NCBI RefSeq assembly: GCF_001949145.1 | Contig: NW_019091631.1 | Span: forward strand, 197,267-261,266 | Source: Acanthaster planci | Lineage: Eukaryota; Echinodermata; Asteroidea; Valvatida; Acanthasteridae | DNA length: 64,000 nucleotides | Direction of reading: 5' to 3' | Shown here: positions 28,201 through 43,200 of the stretch, piece after piece | How the letters are laid out: each line of letters begins with the position of its first letter | How positions within the stretch are numbered: the first letter of the stretch is position 1 | The notes under the pieces: generated by a model | The model's input: only the letters and a program-made list of their open reading frames with translations | The model's database searches: none | What the model was told of the DNA's origin: nothing | Program-made: the position numbers and the translations under genes

Positions 28201-31200
28201 GCAGGTCTACATTTGACTGTGACACTCTAGGTAAGCACTGATATATTGGACTTCACCAGTCGTTGATTGACAGGCAATTTACTTTTACGCCTGCATGCAC
28301 ACCCCAATGGAACAATACGTAAGCCAATTAATTTTCCTTGAAGAATTGTCACAGTCCCCATTACCTTGGGATTCTCAGCAGCTTGGAAGGGAAACCGCTT
28401 CATTTGTTTTTCTCCTTCCACCCTCACCCCCTCTCCATTCTCTGTCAATGCCTTTACTCCAGCAGGAAAACTCTCCACGAAATGACAGTTGAGTCCTTTG
28501 TGTCAGGTTGTCAACCAAAACAGGCTTGGATTTTATTAATTTATTGCAGCCATTCCTCACAAGGTCACATGACTGATTGGATTACATACAAGGATAAGAG
28601 GTCTTAAGTAATGTACAAGGCCTAAAGATGCATGCAAACATCAAATCAAAATTGNGGAACGTTTTAAAGATAATGAAAAGAATGTTTTGATGGATGTACA
28701 TACACGTAAAACAATGTCAAAATTGATTAATTCCCACACTCGAGTACATGTTTATTAAGATCATTTTTTTTTGTACAGACTGATTGTCATTTATAAGCTA
28801 CACTAAACATTAAAAGCTTGTTGTGAGACGTCCCTAGATTTTTCCCTGTTTCTGAAATCTTCAAGTTGGCCTACCTCTTGCATGTTCTCCTCTGAAATCC
28901 CAAATTGCCATTGGTAGTTGTAATGGTCATTAGATACCAGTGACCTTCAAAATGGGTTGGTTCCAAAACATGAACCCTAATTTTCGCTGAAACCGAGGGC
29001 CCATTTTTCAACCGAGTTCAAGTCCTGAAACAGGTTGGGATTGTCTTAAGTGTGGCGAATGCTCGTAAAACATGTAAAAATCTGTAATATGTCATCAGAC
29101 TGGGTCACAGAAACCAGTCCACCTCCATTTAGCTCAAAGTCAGAGTTGGGTCTAGTTGTAGCTTGTTCCTCACCAACAAGAAAGCAAAACCGGCTCTTTG
29201 CTCTCCAATTCTGGGTTTCAAAAAGGTCTGAAGAAAAAAGAGTCACCCTGGGAGTAATGTTGGTCAGAGTGTTTGCTTAAGATTTACACCACAACAACTT
29301 CAAGCTGTGATCAAACAAGACTCCCTTGCTGTTTGGCCACAATCAAAGCTGCTCCCTGAACTTGTCAAAACTGGCCTTAAAACTGAGCCTGTCTTGTTTC
29401 AACTCAGGCCAGATCTGTCTTTCCTCAAACCAGGGACCTCTGTGGAGGTGTGCTCCTTTCTGTGTGTATTGTGACCTGGTTTTTTTTTCAGTAGGCCTGT
29501 GTGTTTCAATGGGTAAACTTTGTGGTCTGAGACCAGTGTGATGTAGGGACTTCTTGCTGGTAATCAGAGAGGTTAGAGGCTGGATGCTTCTGTGTGGTAA
29601 GGTTTGGCTCGGGTCAACCACCTACAAGTCAACCAGGCAATGCAAACCCTTCACTTTGCCTTGCTTTGGTGGTGGGGATAGGGTGTATGAGATATTAAAC
29701 AAAAGATTCATTATCTGATATATTCCGGGAAAGAACATTAATGTAAGGACATTATCTGAAGTGGCTCAGATGATTGTAATTCTGGTGGCACTTTAAAATC
29801 AAGTGGGTCTTTGCATATCAGAAGACTGAAAGTGTGCTTTTCCCACAGTTGTCTGTGTGTGGCTATCCAAGCAGAGGGAGCATGATTGGAAATGAATCCT
29901 GTCTGGCTTTGCTATGGAACTTTCTCAGGCTTTTCTTCATGTCCAGGTGCTTCAAGTTGTGTACAATGGAGGTGACTTCCCTCCACGATAAAACCAAAAT
30001 ATTAAAACATGTAACTGATGGTTAGTAAAAATGGTGTTGACTGTTCATACTTCTTGGTACAGGCTAATGAATTTGCGGGGCTCCCTTCACCGAATCACCC
30101 GAAACCAAACCAAAGTGTTTCCAAAATGAATTTACTCCTTGTCTCTGCTGATTGAACTTAATGTGTCTAGCCTCAATTGACCTCATAAAAAAACCCAAAC
30201 CACCAAATATCCGGCTGTAGTGTTAAAGGATTTTAGGGTCAGACTGTGAATTATTGCTGGTTTCTAATTGCTCTATGATAAAATGTACAATTACCACCTC
30301 TTGACATCACAATGGGGGAGGCCTAGGCCGATTTCGGAGTCAACATTATGGACTTGGGGGACAGTCTCTTGCAACGTTTCAACCAAGTCCTTGGCAACTG
30401 ACAAAATTATGGTCTTGTGCATATTTGCCTTCAATTATTATCATTTAAGACACTGTTTCATCGGGATAGTTAGAGACAAATATTTGTATTTTTTAACCAG
30501 TTTAATAGCTTTGAGTGCTTGATTCCGAGAGTTGCAGGTAACATTTCCTTTCTTGTAATCTGTGGCAAACCCAAGGGGTTTACTTAGGGGGAGGGTCGGA
30601 GGTACAGTTAGTAGCCACAAATGTGGCAGTTAACACACCCCCCCACCATGACCAAGAAAATGTGGAGTGCTACAGGTCCAGTTAAACAAGAAGACAACTT
30701 CTCGATGGTGTGAGGTCAATCTCTAAGAAGCCCCTCTCCCAACGTAATAACGTAGGCATTTCTCAGGTTTTGGAAATTTTGTCTTTAATACCAGAAGCCA
30801 AATGAAAGACTGTAACCATTTGCTTGAATCTATAAAGATTTGGTGATTCTGCGGAGGAATATGGACATTTATTATTGAGGCTGGATGTCAAAGTTGACCT
30901 CAACGTTTCACAAATGTCCTCAATGTGAAAAGTGGACAGTGTCCACCAGAAATGTTGGTTGATGTCTTGTGGGTATCCATCCTATATCTTGATAGCATTG
31001 ATATTATCTCTTTACAGGTTTGGCAGAGCTGGGTACAATGTGCGATCCATTCCGTAGCTGTTCCATAGTGCAAGATAATGGACTCAGTGCTTCATTCACC
31101 ATGGCCCATGAACTGGGGCATGTGTAAGTTGACAAAAGATGTTCACTTCTGTGGTGCCAATATTGAAAGAGCCATGCATTCATGAATGGGGTCAAAGCAG

Positions 31201-34200
31201 ATGCATATCATGACGTCAGATCCATGCTGACTATCTGCTTGAGTGGAGATCCCATTCATGCTCTTCGCTGATTTCCTCCCCCCCCCTCTCCTTCTCGGGC
31301 CTGATGTGTGGGTGGGTTTTGAGTGGGAGGTAGAGTTAGAATTGTACATGCTGAACTATAGGCTAATAGGATTCAGAAGCCACACAAAGAATTCAGTCAT
31401 GGAAGGTACTTTGTCCAAATTACTTGGCTATGGCTGGAAAATAATGCACATGCCAGTGTTAGTCAATAGCCAGTGGCTATCCATGTCCCATATAGGCATG
31501 TGTGTTACAGCCAGCTGTAGCTAAAGTGGATGCAGCTGGTGACTATCTGCTATACATATTGATGGCAGGCACCACGGTCCTGTTGTAGTCATGATTGAAA
31601 TTTGGACCAGAACAGGTTGTTGTTCAGCTGATCTGACTACCTACTCCTGTTATTACAACAAGGCTTTTACAGAGCTTAATGAGCTTTCGTCCTTAACTAA
31701 AAAGAAAACATTAGGAATTGTAAAAATTGCATAAATTTGGGCAGTAGGCCCTAAATAAAAAACTTCAAAGAAGATCTTTCCCCACAGGAAAAAACCTGAA
31801 AAAAATTTCTAGATAAAAACCTAGAACGTGCACAATACAAATCCTTTCCCTTGCAAACTATGCTAAGTGAGCAAGCTCGACGACAGATCTTTTTTATCCT
31901 TCTTTCTGAAGCAGTTATGTAATTCAGGTAATACCCTGACATATTTTGGCCTCATTCCTAAAGGGCATTTCTCTGTAAGCGATGTGTAGTCGGATCAGGT
32001 GCGGTGCCGCTCCAGTCTAATGAGAATCTATCACCCCATCACCAAATGCTTGCTACAATTTAGGACAACCTATCTTGGGACTAAAGAGACTTTACAGGAC
32101 TGTGGATCCCTCCGAGCCCAGCAGAAATTTCCGGATGGTCTCATCTGGGTGCTGTCTTCACATCCTCTTCCTTGTTTCTGACTTTCCAGCTTTAATCTCT
32201 CAGCCCCAGCCAGGGTGCTAATCCGGTCACCCTCAGTGGCCTAAACTTGTCATGAATCATAGTTGATGTTAGCTGATCGACTGTGCCATGACTGACCTTT
32301 GGCGCCCTTGCTTTGCCCTGCTATTTTGGACATACTGCCACTCTACTCTCTGCACCCTCGCATTGAGGTTGCTGTTTTTGGACTATCAAATGAATCGTTG
32401 ACAACTGGTAGATATTTTAAGGGTTAAGAAAAATCCGTTAGCAAGATTACAGAAGACCATCCCAATGCATTGGCAGAACTGAACCTAGCCTATTTTTGTA
32501 TCATCTCTGTCAGATCAAGGACAGATTTGAATATAAGCAGGCTTCCCGAAAAATGCCATGCTGCATTACACTGCATCTCAGTACTTTCCTAGATCGCGTG
32601 AAGATTTGATTTGATTTGAAGTAAAAGTTTTAGAAGAATGCCATTTTGATTTGTTTTTCAGTTTCAAAAATCACAGTGCAAAAATTGATTGCTTTTCCAA
32701 AACACCATCCCAACAGATTTTGTTGGGGGGGTCTGCTACTTCCTTTTCTTCCCAATTACCAATTCCTTTACAAAGCACTTTCGTGTCAATTTAAATTGAA
32801 GAGGCGCTTGGTTTCTGCTATTTTAATTCCTGTTCAGCTGTTAATCTGTTCATCCACCGTTCCACAGGCAAGGTACAGAGACTTTCATATAGATCTTCCG
32901 TGACTCATTAGTTGAGTTACATCCCCCTGAGGCATACATCATGCAATCCAGGGTAACATTGGTAGGATATGGGTCGGTGTTTAAGGCACATCACAGGACC
33001 TCTTATATCTATTATAAAATTTTAAAAGAAATTGCATCGGGTCATATGTATTGTGAGGGGAATTTTTATAAGTTACTTTGTTTTGTCTTGGAGAGTTTAT
33101 ATAGTGATCTTTATTAAAAAAAAAAGCAAGGATTCTTGATGACAAAAGTGCTCTGCATGGACAGATTTTATCTAGCTGAAGAATAATGTGTTGTAGGCCT
33201 ATATTACCAGTGGTTGAGATATGTATCTCTGTGTAGATCACAAATGTTTTAGATTTTAGGGGGCAGAAATTCAGTGCATGCAGAAAAATAGTGTTTGTTG
33301 ATGTGCATTCATCATACAGTTATTCAAGTGTAAAGCCGAAAATTGTCCCTTTTCTCATTTCATTTTGAAGCAACAGTTGGTGTTTCGTGTGGCTATTGGG
33401 AGATTTGTTGTGCTCAAGAGAAATTGCTTTTAATGAGTAATGCCCATATGTATTTGAACTTTTTAGATGGAATGAGCACACAGTAAATCTATCAATTGTC
33501 CTATCAGATTATTCATTTGAATGTGTAAATCAGTCATATCCCAGCATCCCTCGTCCTGTTCAGGGTGTATTATAGGGATAGCATTGTAATGCAATGCAAT
33601 GGATAGGGTGAACCCAGCAACTGCAGCTGTGTACTTCAGGAGAGTTTTGACGATTAATGCTACAGCTCAGGTATAGCATTGCTACTCAATCAAACATCAC
33701 TTGTATCCTCTCCCAATCTTGTTGCTAATCAAGCATGAAGCTGCCTTCTAAGTCGTTAATCCTCACTCTCTGTAGTCACCTGCAGAGTGTAGATTGATGC
33801 TCAAGCAGCTGGCAAGTTAGTCCCTTCCAGGGCACTCACTCCCTAACAAAACACAAGACTGAGCTCCAAAAAGCATATTTTAACACAGGAAAGGGCAAAG
33901 ACTACATATTTGGAGTCTGTTGTAAGCATTGGTCTATGCAGTATTCACATAAGCCTTATTTGTAAATACCCCTTGATCGATTTATAGGTTAATCACAATT
34001 TGCATTCCTTTTCCTTCTTTGTGGTTAGTCCTCCCCTGCCAATGAGTGACAGTCAGTCAACAGTGACCTTGTTGCCAAGTACAAAAGTCTTTCAGAATTG
34101 CTTAGGTCTGTTGTTGAGATTAGTGGTGTCAATTATCAGGCACCTTAGTCCTGCTGAAAGTTCTTCAGCCTGCTCAAGTCAAATGTTTTGGTTTGGTGAA

Positions 34201-37200
34201 TTGCTTTAATGAGTGATGATTGGCTTAGAATGTGTGTATTGATTTAAGACATGGCGGGCAGGAAGGGACATCCACAGGAAAAAGCCTGTGGTTCAGGAGT
34301 TCCACCCAGAGCTAAGTCTAGCGGGAGATGACAACATGGAGGGGGGAGGGGGCAAGTGGGGGATCTGGGGAGGGAATGGCTTTTTCTGTGTCTTCCAACA
34401 ATTGTTGCCAGGATTGTAGGTGTACATGATGACAACTCTTAAGTTGCTTGTTGGCTTCCAAACATATCATCCATTACATTTCCACTTATGTCAGAAGATG
34501 ATAGTGTTTTATTTACAAAGTTGGGGATTACACCTGGAGGGCTTTTTTGGAAAGTGAGCAAGTAGGCCTACCTAAGAGACATTATATGTAGTTAGCTTTT
34601 GTGTGGAGACATTTTCATGTGCTTCGTGTCCCATTAGGCTCAGTCTGAGTAGATTGTACACTTTTGAAATAAAAAGTGGATGAAATAGGGGAGTTCTTTT
34701 AAACTAATCAGTCTTTGAGGACAGTCTGTTGGCCAATATTTGGTTATTCAGCTGAAAAGCTGGGCATCAGTGACATGTTGTTTGATTTGAACATTTCCAG
34801 AAAACTCTGTCCAGTGGAACAGGGACACAGATTTTCAAGACATCTTCAAAACTTTGCTAGTCTGACCCTTAGTTTCCCTCCTCTCTGTTTCTTTAATTTC
34901 TGCTTGTACCTGTCTGTGCCTCACTGTGTTGAGAAGAAGTAATTGTCTCACCACCTTTGCCTCCAAGGTCCATGATCTTTCACACTCTGTAATTCAATAA
35001 ATCTTTTGGATTGCTTTAGCATTCTTCAACCTTGTCCAGCCTATTTGTCCAATTACAAGTCTTGATGAGTCTCATTGGATTCTAGAAGCTCAGCTGGGCC
35101 TCAAGAAAGTGTTCCACTTCTCTGGAGCAGTTTAGGTCCTCCGTCAGCCTTTGCCAGCCGTACTGTATACCACTTCACCAGGAGTCCCTGAGTGAGCCTT
35201 TCACCAGTTTGTCATTGCAGTTGTAGAAGATGTGGAAATCCCAGCATAAAAAAATTGCAAACTCTGATGGAAACTAGTTTACAAGGGGCATCAAAAAGCT
35301 AGGATTGACATCAGAAGTGTTGTATGCACATAGGCCGACCTTATCCCTACATTTTGAATCCTCTTGTGGATAACTAAAGGTTCTTCCACATTGCCTTTAT
35401 TCAAGGGGCAGTGAAAGACTCAAGTTCAGGCTTTTATGGAGTACCGAAGTGAATACATGTACGTCATGCGCACAATTAGTGTGTAAAAGGCATTAGCACG
35501 AGAACCAGCGCGTGAACCAACCCGCGCGCGTACTCCGTTCGTTTGCACTGCACTTTCTGGTTCACAGTGACGTCACTCTTCGGTACTCTGTATGGGTTGA
35601 AGTAAAGAGCGTGCAACTGATTTTAACTGAGTGCGTTCAAGCCAGAGCCCAATGTCCCAGAAGCTCTTCAGTGGAAAATACTGCTCAGCTTAGTTGTGAG
35701 CTCAGCAAAAATCAGTCACAGATGTGACATTTTTGCCGGTTATCTGCTTTTATTGACCTTCTTTTTTTCAAGCTTTATTAATTTGGCCCCTAATGTGAGT
35801 GTGAGAGGAATTACATCACAGTTTCAAGAAAAGGTTTGTGTACTTTCCAGAATGCTAAATGTTGCTGGTTTACTTTTTCCATTTTTCTTTCTTCATCTTG
35901 CAAAGGATATGATTGAAAACTTTCCTTGTTCATGTGAACAATCCCCTTCAGAATATTTACCTTGGGGCCACCCAGAATCTGTCCCACAAAATGTGAGAAG
36001 AGTTGAAGCTGCGATAATTCTCCCCATGGAGTGTACAAGTCTCACTCTTGTTTAATGGGGCAAATTGACCTAAACTTTCCCCGTTACCTCAGTGTCTCTT
36101 ATTTCTGCTTGAAAAGCCCAGCTTGGTACATACCAACTCAGTGGTTATACATTGAGGACAGTATCATGCACAAGTCCATCAGCAAACAGGTCTCCACAGT
36201 TTATTGTTAGATATGGAATGATTTTGACCCGCTGCTGACCCAAACCAATTGGGGCCTTTTTCATTGGGGGCGAAATATAAACAAAAGCGTTGAGTCGTTG
36301 ATGGAGCTATACCATTTGGAGTCGTCTACCTGATTTGAAGGGAAAAAAATGAAAATATGATATTATTGGGATGTTCTGTGCTGAAGTACATTTTTCCAGT
36401 CTGGTCTGCAGGATATGTAGCAGTAACTATCACATGATGGGTAGGATTGTCAGTTGTATTTGTCAGTATGATTCAGGTATATGTGCCCATAGGCAGTTAA
36501 CATGACTAAATATTTTTGAGCATGTCAAGATTTTTTTTTCAAGATGTTACCGGGAATTCTGAGATATTCCTTGTTCAAAAACTCTCTTGTGTAGGATTTG
36601 CAGAGGCAGTGCTGTTCACATTAGTTGGGTGAAGGACAACATGGTAGAAGTTCCCCGACTATAGTTGTCCAGAAGGACATTGTACGCACCACTTTTGAGC
36701 TCTTGCTGCTGTTCTCCCTAAAGTGTCCTTTCTCGGTCTGCCCTCCCAAAATGAAGCTCATTCAATGTAACTGGACTGTGTCAGTGATATCGATTTGCCT
36801 CTCTCCCTATCTTACAGTTTCAATCTACCTCACGATGATAACAGCAAGTGCCGGGAGTTTGCAGAGAACATGTCTGGCAAGTACGGCGTGATGGCTCCCA
36901 CGCTGAACTACCAGATCAACCCCTGGATCTGGTCTCGCTGTAGCAAGACGCAGATCACAGAATACCTGGAGTAAGCTCTCTAGATGGTGTCCATGCATTT
37001 TCTGGTGAAAAACATATTGAATTGGGCTGTACTCTGAGATTCACAGAGAGATGTAAATGCAGTTTTACTGACGTGTGTTTACACACCAATATGGAGTTTG
37101 GCTGAGTGGTCGTTATTCCTTCCCATCAGGCCTGCTGTCCTTCTGTTTTGTCCTTGAGCAGGTCACTTAACCTGCTTGCTTTTGTTCACCTAGGAGTATG

Positions 37201-40200
37201 AGCACAGTAACATATGCTTGTCTGCACAAAGCACTCAGCTGTAGTACTGGAAATTCACAATTTACTGCTACCAAGAGGTTGCTACAGAAATGCCATTTCT
37301 GTTGGAAATGGTCATCAAATTCTATTTGCCAACTGTGTTCCAAATTTTTAATTATTCTGATGGCACTTTTGTCTTGGTAAAATTTTTCTTTAAGTGTTCG
37401 AGTATCAGAATTAATTTTTTCTTCTCTCTATTGCATGGAATGCCGCTATTGATCGAAGATTTCTTGCAGTTAACTATCAGCATACACTCAAATGCAAATC
37501 AAGGCAAGTGGGCCATATCTATGTCAACCGTAAACTTGAAAAACGGCTTCTCCATGGTAAACTCTTGGTAGTGCACTCTCTCGTGAATCACCCATGTTGT
37601 GCATATCTGTAGTGTATTTCTGTGGCTACCTGTAGCAGGGCATCAACAGCATTCTATTTTCAACCCAGCCTCTCTCTCCTCGCCAGTCAGGGGTTAAGAA
37701 TGCATCATGTAATGTAATGAATAAAAATCTACCTACTTAAGCTCAGGAAATATATGAAAGCACAGGTAAGATGTCATCAATCACAGCCTCACTCAGAAAT
37801 GGAAAGATTAATGATAGTTGTGAATTTGCCATTGCAGATATAGCACTGTAAACTAGAACTTCATAACCTTTTCTTATTCAACAGAGAATTTCGGAAGCCC
37901 GTTTTTGATCCCAATGCCAAAGGAATAAAGAAGAGGTCTTGATTTTTTGTGTTTAATTTTGATAACTGACCCTTACTCACAGTTGACTGATGTTGAGTAA
38001 CTCTTCAAATCCTAAGACAATGGTAAACTAATTGTTCTTATAAGTCAAGTTGTATTGATTTGCTATTTAATCGTAAAACTCTTGATGTGTACACCGATGT
38101 ACACTCCGCGTACATCTTTCATTTCAACATAAAGGGGAGAAATTGCTTTCGTCAGGCTAGGAACTTTGTTGGTCTCCAATTTGTAATTTATGTTAAATTT
38201 GTATGGTCGTGCAAAATCCAGCCAGTTCATTTTTTGAACATCTCTGGCTTATAAAGGAAAAAAACAGTCATTAAGCCCCTAATTCCAGGGTTCGTTTTTA
38301 AGAGACTAAGATAGTTCTAGAACAGAGTTTGGTGCAGTCCTTTTGAACCTGATTGGGGTGGTAAGTATGAGTTTCAAACCACCTGTGGAGCTTTCTGGGT
38401 CAGACTTCCCATTGCGTGTCTATACTGAAGGATGATGCATAGGTTGGATCTTATCCATTACGATTGAATGGAAACAAAAAACTGCAACAACTCTTCCTTC
38501 TCCATTGAAATTACATGTTTGAGAACTGTTTATGACTATGCTGAAACTCCAACAAAGTGAAGTAGCAGTCTAGAAAAAAGCAGACCTCAAGAAAGCTGAC
38601 ACCATCTTGGTCTGGTGTCCTGAAGGCATACCCTTGGCTTTGTGCTGATTTATCAATTATGATAATTGTTGCCAGGGTACTTGTAGTATCTGTATCTTAT
38701 CTGTCGGCTTGCCAGCCATGTATGGTATATTAAAGTCTAGATTTCCAAGATTTCAAGACGTTTTAACGCCTCCATTACCGTACGACTGAGCAGGCACATA
38801 TCTTGAGCAAAATTGACAGGGTGCATAGAAAGTCGACTTTTTTCTCCACTTAAGAATTGCAAACAATCTGGAGAATGTTGAGAAAATTGGACACAAATTT
38901 GATTTGGTTTTTTCAAAAAGGTAGCATTCAGCAAAACAGAGAATAAATCTCCCACACTCCCTTCTCCAAGCCACTTCACCATTCTTTTATGGAAATTTAA
39001 TCACACTATTGAATTAAGAGAGTAATAAATGAGAGAACACAGAACCTTCCATGCAGTGAAACTGGATCAAATGGGTCACCACAAACTGACCAGTCAGCAA
39101 TCAAAAAGCAAGTTAGACTTGGAAAGAAATTGTATGAAAGTGTAATAAAATTTCCATTGAGTTAACAACACAGACAGAACTAGCCGAAGGGGATACAAGA
39201 TTATAATGGGGATACAAGATTAAAATGGAGATTGGAACGAGATTGACCCGGTAACACGGGTGACCAGATCGTAAATGGTAACGAGGAGCTCTGACTGTTA
39301 ACATGTCCAACAGCTGAGGGGGGGAGTGCGGTGGGTTTTTAGAGGGATGATGACCACTTAAATGGCATTGGCCACAAGAACCAGGGGTCATTTACTGACC
39401 ATCAAAAAGTACATATTTGCTTTTAATAAGCTGAAGCACCGAAGTTTGTAGTTACCTTACAGCTGACCATTTCCATAACCTGTCGTTTCATAACAGTCAT
39501 AGCAGTAATCTACCTGAAACAAGCTGTTTTCACCCTTTTTAGATAGCACAAAGAACAGTGAACTTTTGAACACATGCGTTGAAGTCTTTCAAAATGTGAA
39601 TCTTTCCCGAATACTGCAATCTCGGTCAATATGAACTTGACCCTTCCTTTCCCCCTCATAACTTACGTACCAACCCCCCCCCCCTTTTTTACTGTCTCAT
39701 ACTTGTGATTGTTTGGATTAATTACTGGTAATGTGGAAATTAACTAACCAAACAAGTTTTGAGAATAGACCTTGAATATTCTCATCTGTTGACCATTTGT
39801 ATAGGCCTATACATGTATGTACATGCTGAGAAAGTTAACTCAAATAACAAGTGCTAAAAGTAAACATAAAAAGGATACTTAAGAATCAAGTGCAGTCGAA
39901 CTTCTGTATTTGAACTATTGGTCATGGAAGCCACATTGGAAATTCTTTGAGCACAGTAGTATCCATTTCTACTCCTACTCAGTCATTACCCTCTAAGGGT
40001 ATGCATGCCAAGTTCAGGGTGCCTTAAAAATTCCCTGACTGATCAAACTTTGGTGTGACTTGTAATCTGATTTATTTCTCCCTAATTGCCTAACTCTTTC
40101 TCTATACCCAACTTAACTCTTGCTCCTCAGTATGGGATACGGTCAGTGCTTACTTGACCCCCCCACAGATGCCCAAAACTTACCCAGTTACCAGCCTGGC

Positions 40201-43200
40201 GAGGTGTATAATGTCAGCAAGCAGTGTGAGCTGGTATTCGGCGAGGGCTCCTCAGTCTGTCCGATAATGGTAAGTACAACATGGTCGTGGGAAATCTAAT
40301 GTGGTTGGAGGTGGATTTAAGTGAGGGTGGCTCTCTAAAAACAGTCTTCAGTACTGTTTGGATGGGATGTGTTCTTGGAAGTATTTTTTGTCTTGGAAAT
40401 AATAGTGATGCATATTTCATCGCTGTTCAGCTGTCTTCACAGGAAGTGTGAATCTTACGGGGAGAACGTGGGCCTACTCATTTGTCTACATGAAAACTTG
40501 ATGGGGACCAAGAGAGGGGGCAATTTTCTTAGCAACGGAGGCTCCTTTGGTGGGAACTGTACTTCACTGGTTCACAAATGAAAATTAAATGCATATGTTA
40601 TGGTCCAGTTGTAACATAAGGCCACTAAAAGGGGGAGCACATTACATGTATGTCTCTTTTGTGGGAATCCAAGCATGAGGACTTGGGGCAAAAGACTCCC
40701 CTCCCCCGAAAATGTAAGATGTAAGTATTCAGTTTCCCCACCCACCTCTTCTCTTATGTGTACGCCTTGTCCTGATATCAAACTCTGTGCTGGTCAAGTC
40801 CTATAAGAAGAGAAATCCCTTCAAATTTCCTCAAAATAAAGAGCAAGTAGGACACTATTGACTAGTTCAGCCGAGGCCAAAACGTCAGGACTCTCTGCAA
40901 CACAAACATAGGAAAGACTTTTCTCTCCCCGGAAGCTTATTAATCAAAGTACATCTCACCCTCAGCGAGTCCTCTTGTCCATTGACATCGCCACCTCTCC
41001 CCTTCCAACACACACATCCTGGGAGACACCCCAGAGTCTGGCAGGAAATCCCCCTGACAAGTCGACCCCCCTTGGCTATCCCTGGGATCATCATTCCTTG
41101 GGCCTGGTCATCTGTCAGGATTGGGCCATGATCAACCCCCCCCCAGCAGTACTCTTGTAGCGATGTCAATAGCCCTCATGTTAACTGCAGATTTTATCAA
41201 CATTGTCAACATGGGAACTTTATACAAGCTTGTAAGCGAAAATTCCACTGAAAACACCAGGATTTACCTAGACTAGAATAAATGTAAAATTTGACTCTTT
41301 CTCCGTTATGTCTTTTGTCTGCTGAACCCAATATTTTCTTGAGCTGCATTATTCTCTTCAGGGTTTTTCCCAATCGTATATTCAGTATGTTTATTCAGTA
41401 TACTTCATTAACAAAACTTCCAGATGAAGCATATTTGAAATGACGTTCCTGTTTTTTTGAGAAGACCTGTCAGTTTTTAGTTTCAAAAAGTCATACCTAA
41501 AATGTAACAATATCCTCACAAATAGTTTATTCATGTATCAGTCTTCCAGTGGCAATGTGATTTGTGAGGAAACAGTTCATTACAAGTCCCGACCAAAATC
41601 CCAATAAATCAGCATACACACCCATCTGTGGCACCTGTTTGCATAAATGTGGTTTTTTTTTCTGGGTTCTGGGAAAATTTCTAAACCGTCTGGTGCGCCA
41701 GGGAAGTGGTAACGAAGAAATTGCCTTGGGGAGCAATTCCAGCATAATTTAATTTTCTGCCTTTTGGCCCAGATCTAGTTGTTAAGTGTTGTGCTACTAT
41801 ATCAGTTAAAATAGCAGGTGAAACTCTGCTCTGTATGTGGTATGCACATTTTTGTATGTTTATTTTGTGTATTTTTATTTTTTTCTGTCTTTTTCCCTTT
41901 TGTGTGTGGTTTTGGCTATGGGAGGGTTGAATAAAGGAAGTTAATATTGTAAGGTTGTCAGTTTTGGGTGAATTCTTAATGAACAGAGCTGTGCGAGACC
42001 TTTCAGTAAAACATGGCATATCTGTTGCATACCAGACATTTGACACAGGATAGCAACTTGGGCAAAGAGTTCTTGTAATACTGTTTCACATTTTCCCACA
42101 GTAAACTCTGGCCAAGGTCTTGACTTCTTTATGTGGAATGGTTTATGTGGAAAGGGTGAAACTTTGTCATATTAAATGGGAAAGTATTTTTTTTCAAATC
42201 AGCAGGAATGCACTGAAATACTTGTCAATTACTGGATTTGTTCTTTTGACATTATTTTTAAAATTGCCATTTCAGTTATTAATGCAGGTTATTACTCTTA
42301 GAGTAGGAAAAAAAGAAAAAATTTGTATCCTTTACAGGTCTATGTACAATTTTTTACGGCCCCAATTTTCCTTTCATTTACATGCTGTGCTCTCACAATT
42401 CACCCTCAGAAGCAGCTGGGAAAGCACTTGTTATTCCCCCCAGAATGGGACTGACCAAATTGGCATTTGATAAATGTTAATGGCCCCTAATCATGAGTAG
42501 AAATTGAAAGCTGATTGAATACCAACAGAGTCAGTACTATAAGGCTTACTTTTGACAACAGCTTCAACAAAGTCTGTAGGTTGAGACACATTTTAAGTGT
42601 GACTTTGCTGACATAGATATTTTATGAGACAAAGGAAATTTTAAATTGGTCACTCGCTTAGTTCGGGGGGAGGCATTCATAAGCATGTAAAGAGTTCTTA
42701 AATGCAGACTCAAACTTCAGAAAGGCCATAGGAAGTTACCTTAAAAATCTACATTTTTTCTCCCCCCCCATGTTTTTACTATGTTTATTACCGAGCAACT
42801 TCATAATTTTACATGTAGATGTTTTAGGTAGAGGCACGTTAGCTTCAAAATTTCTGCTAATTGACTTGAATATTTTTCACGCTGAACTCCCATTCATTTT
42901 TTTCAGCAGGTGCAGTGGTTTAGGTGACTCCAGTATCATGTTGAGAAATTTTGTCGGTTGGGGCCTTGAAAAAAAACATTGTCCTTGGAAGACTTGAAAA
43001 GTACCCTGGAGATATCTTTTAAATTCTCTTTGGCGAAACAAAACTACTATGAAAAGAAGGGGGGAAAATTAAAAGGAAGAAAAAAGCACTGGAATGAAAG
43101 AAAAATTAAAAAATAAAAATACTTGGCTGAAAGAGGTTGACTTGTTTTCCTTAACCACTGTTTTAAACAAAATGACCAACCACTATCTTCAGATTGAGTT

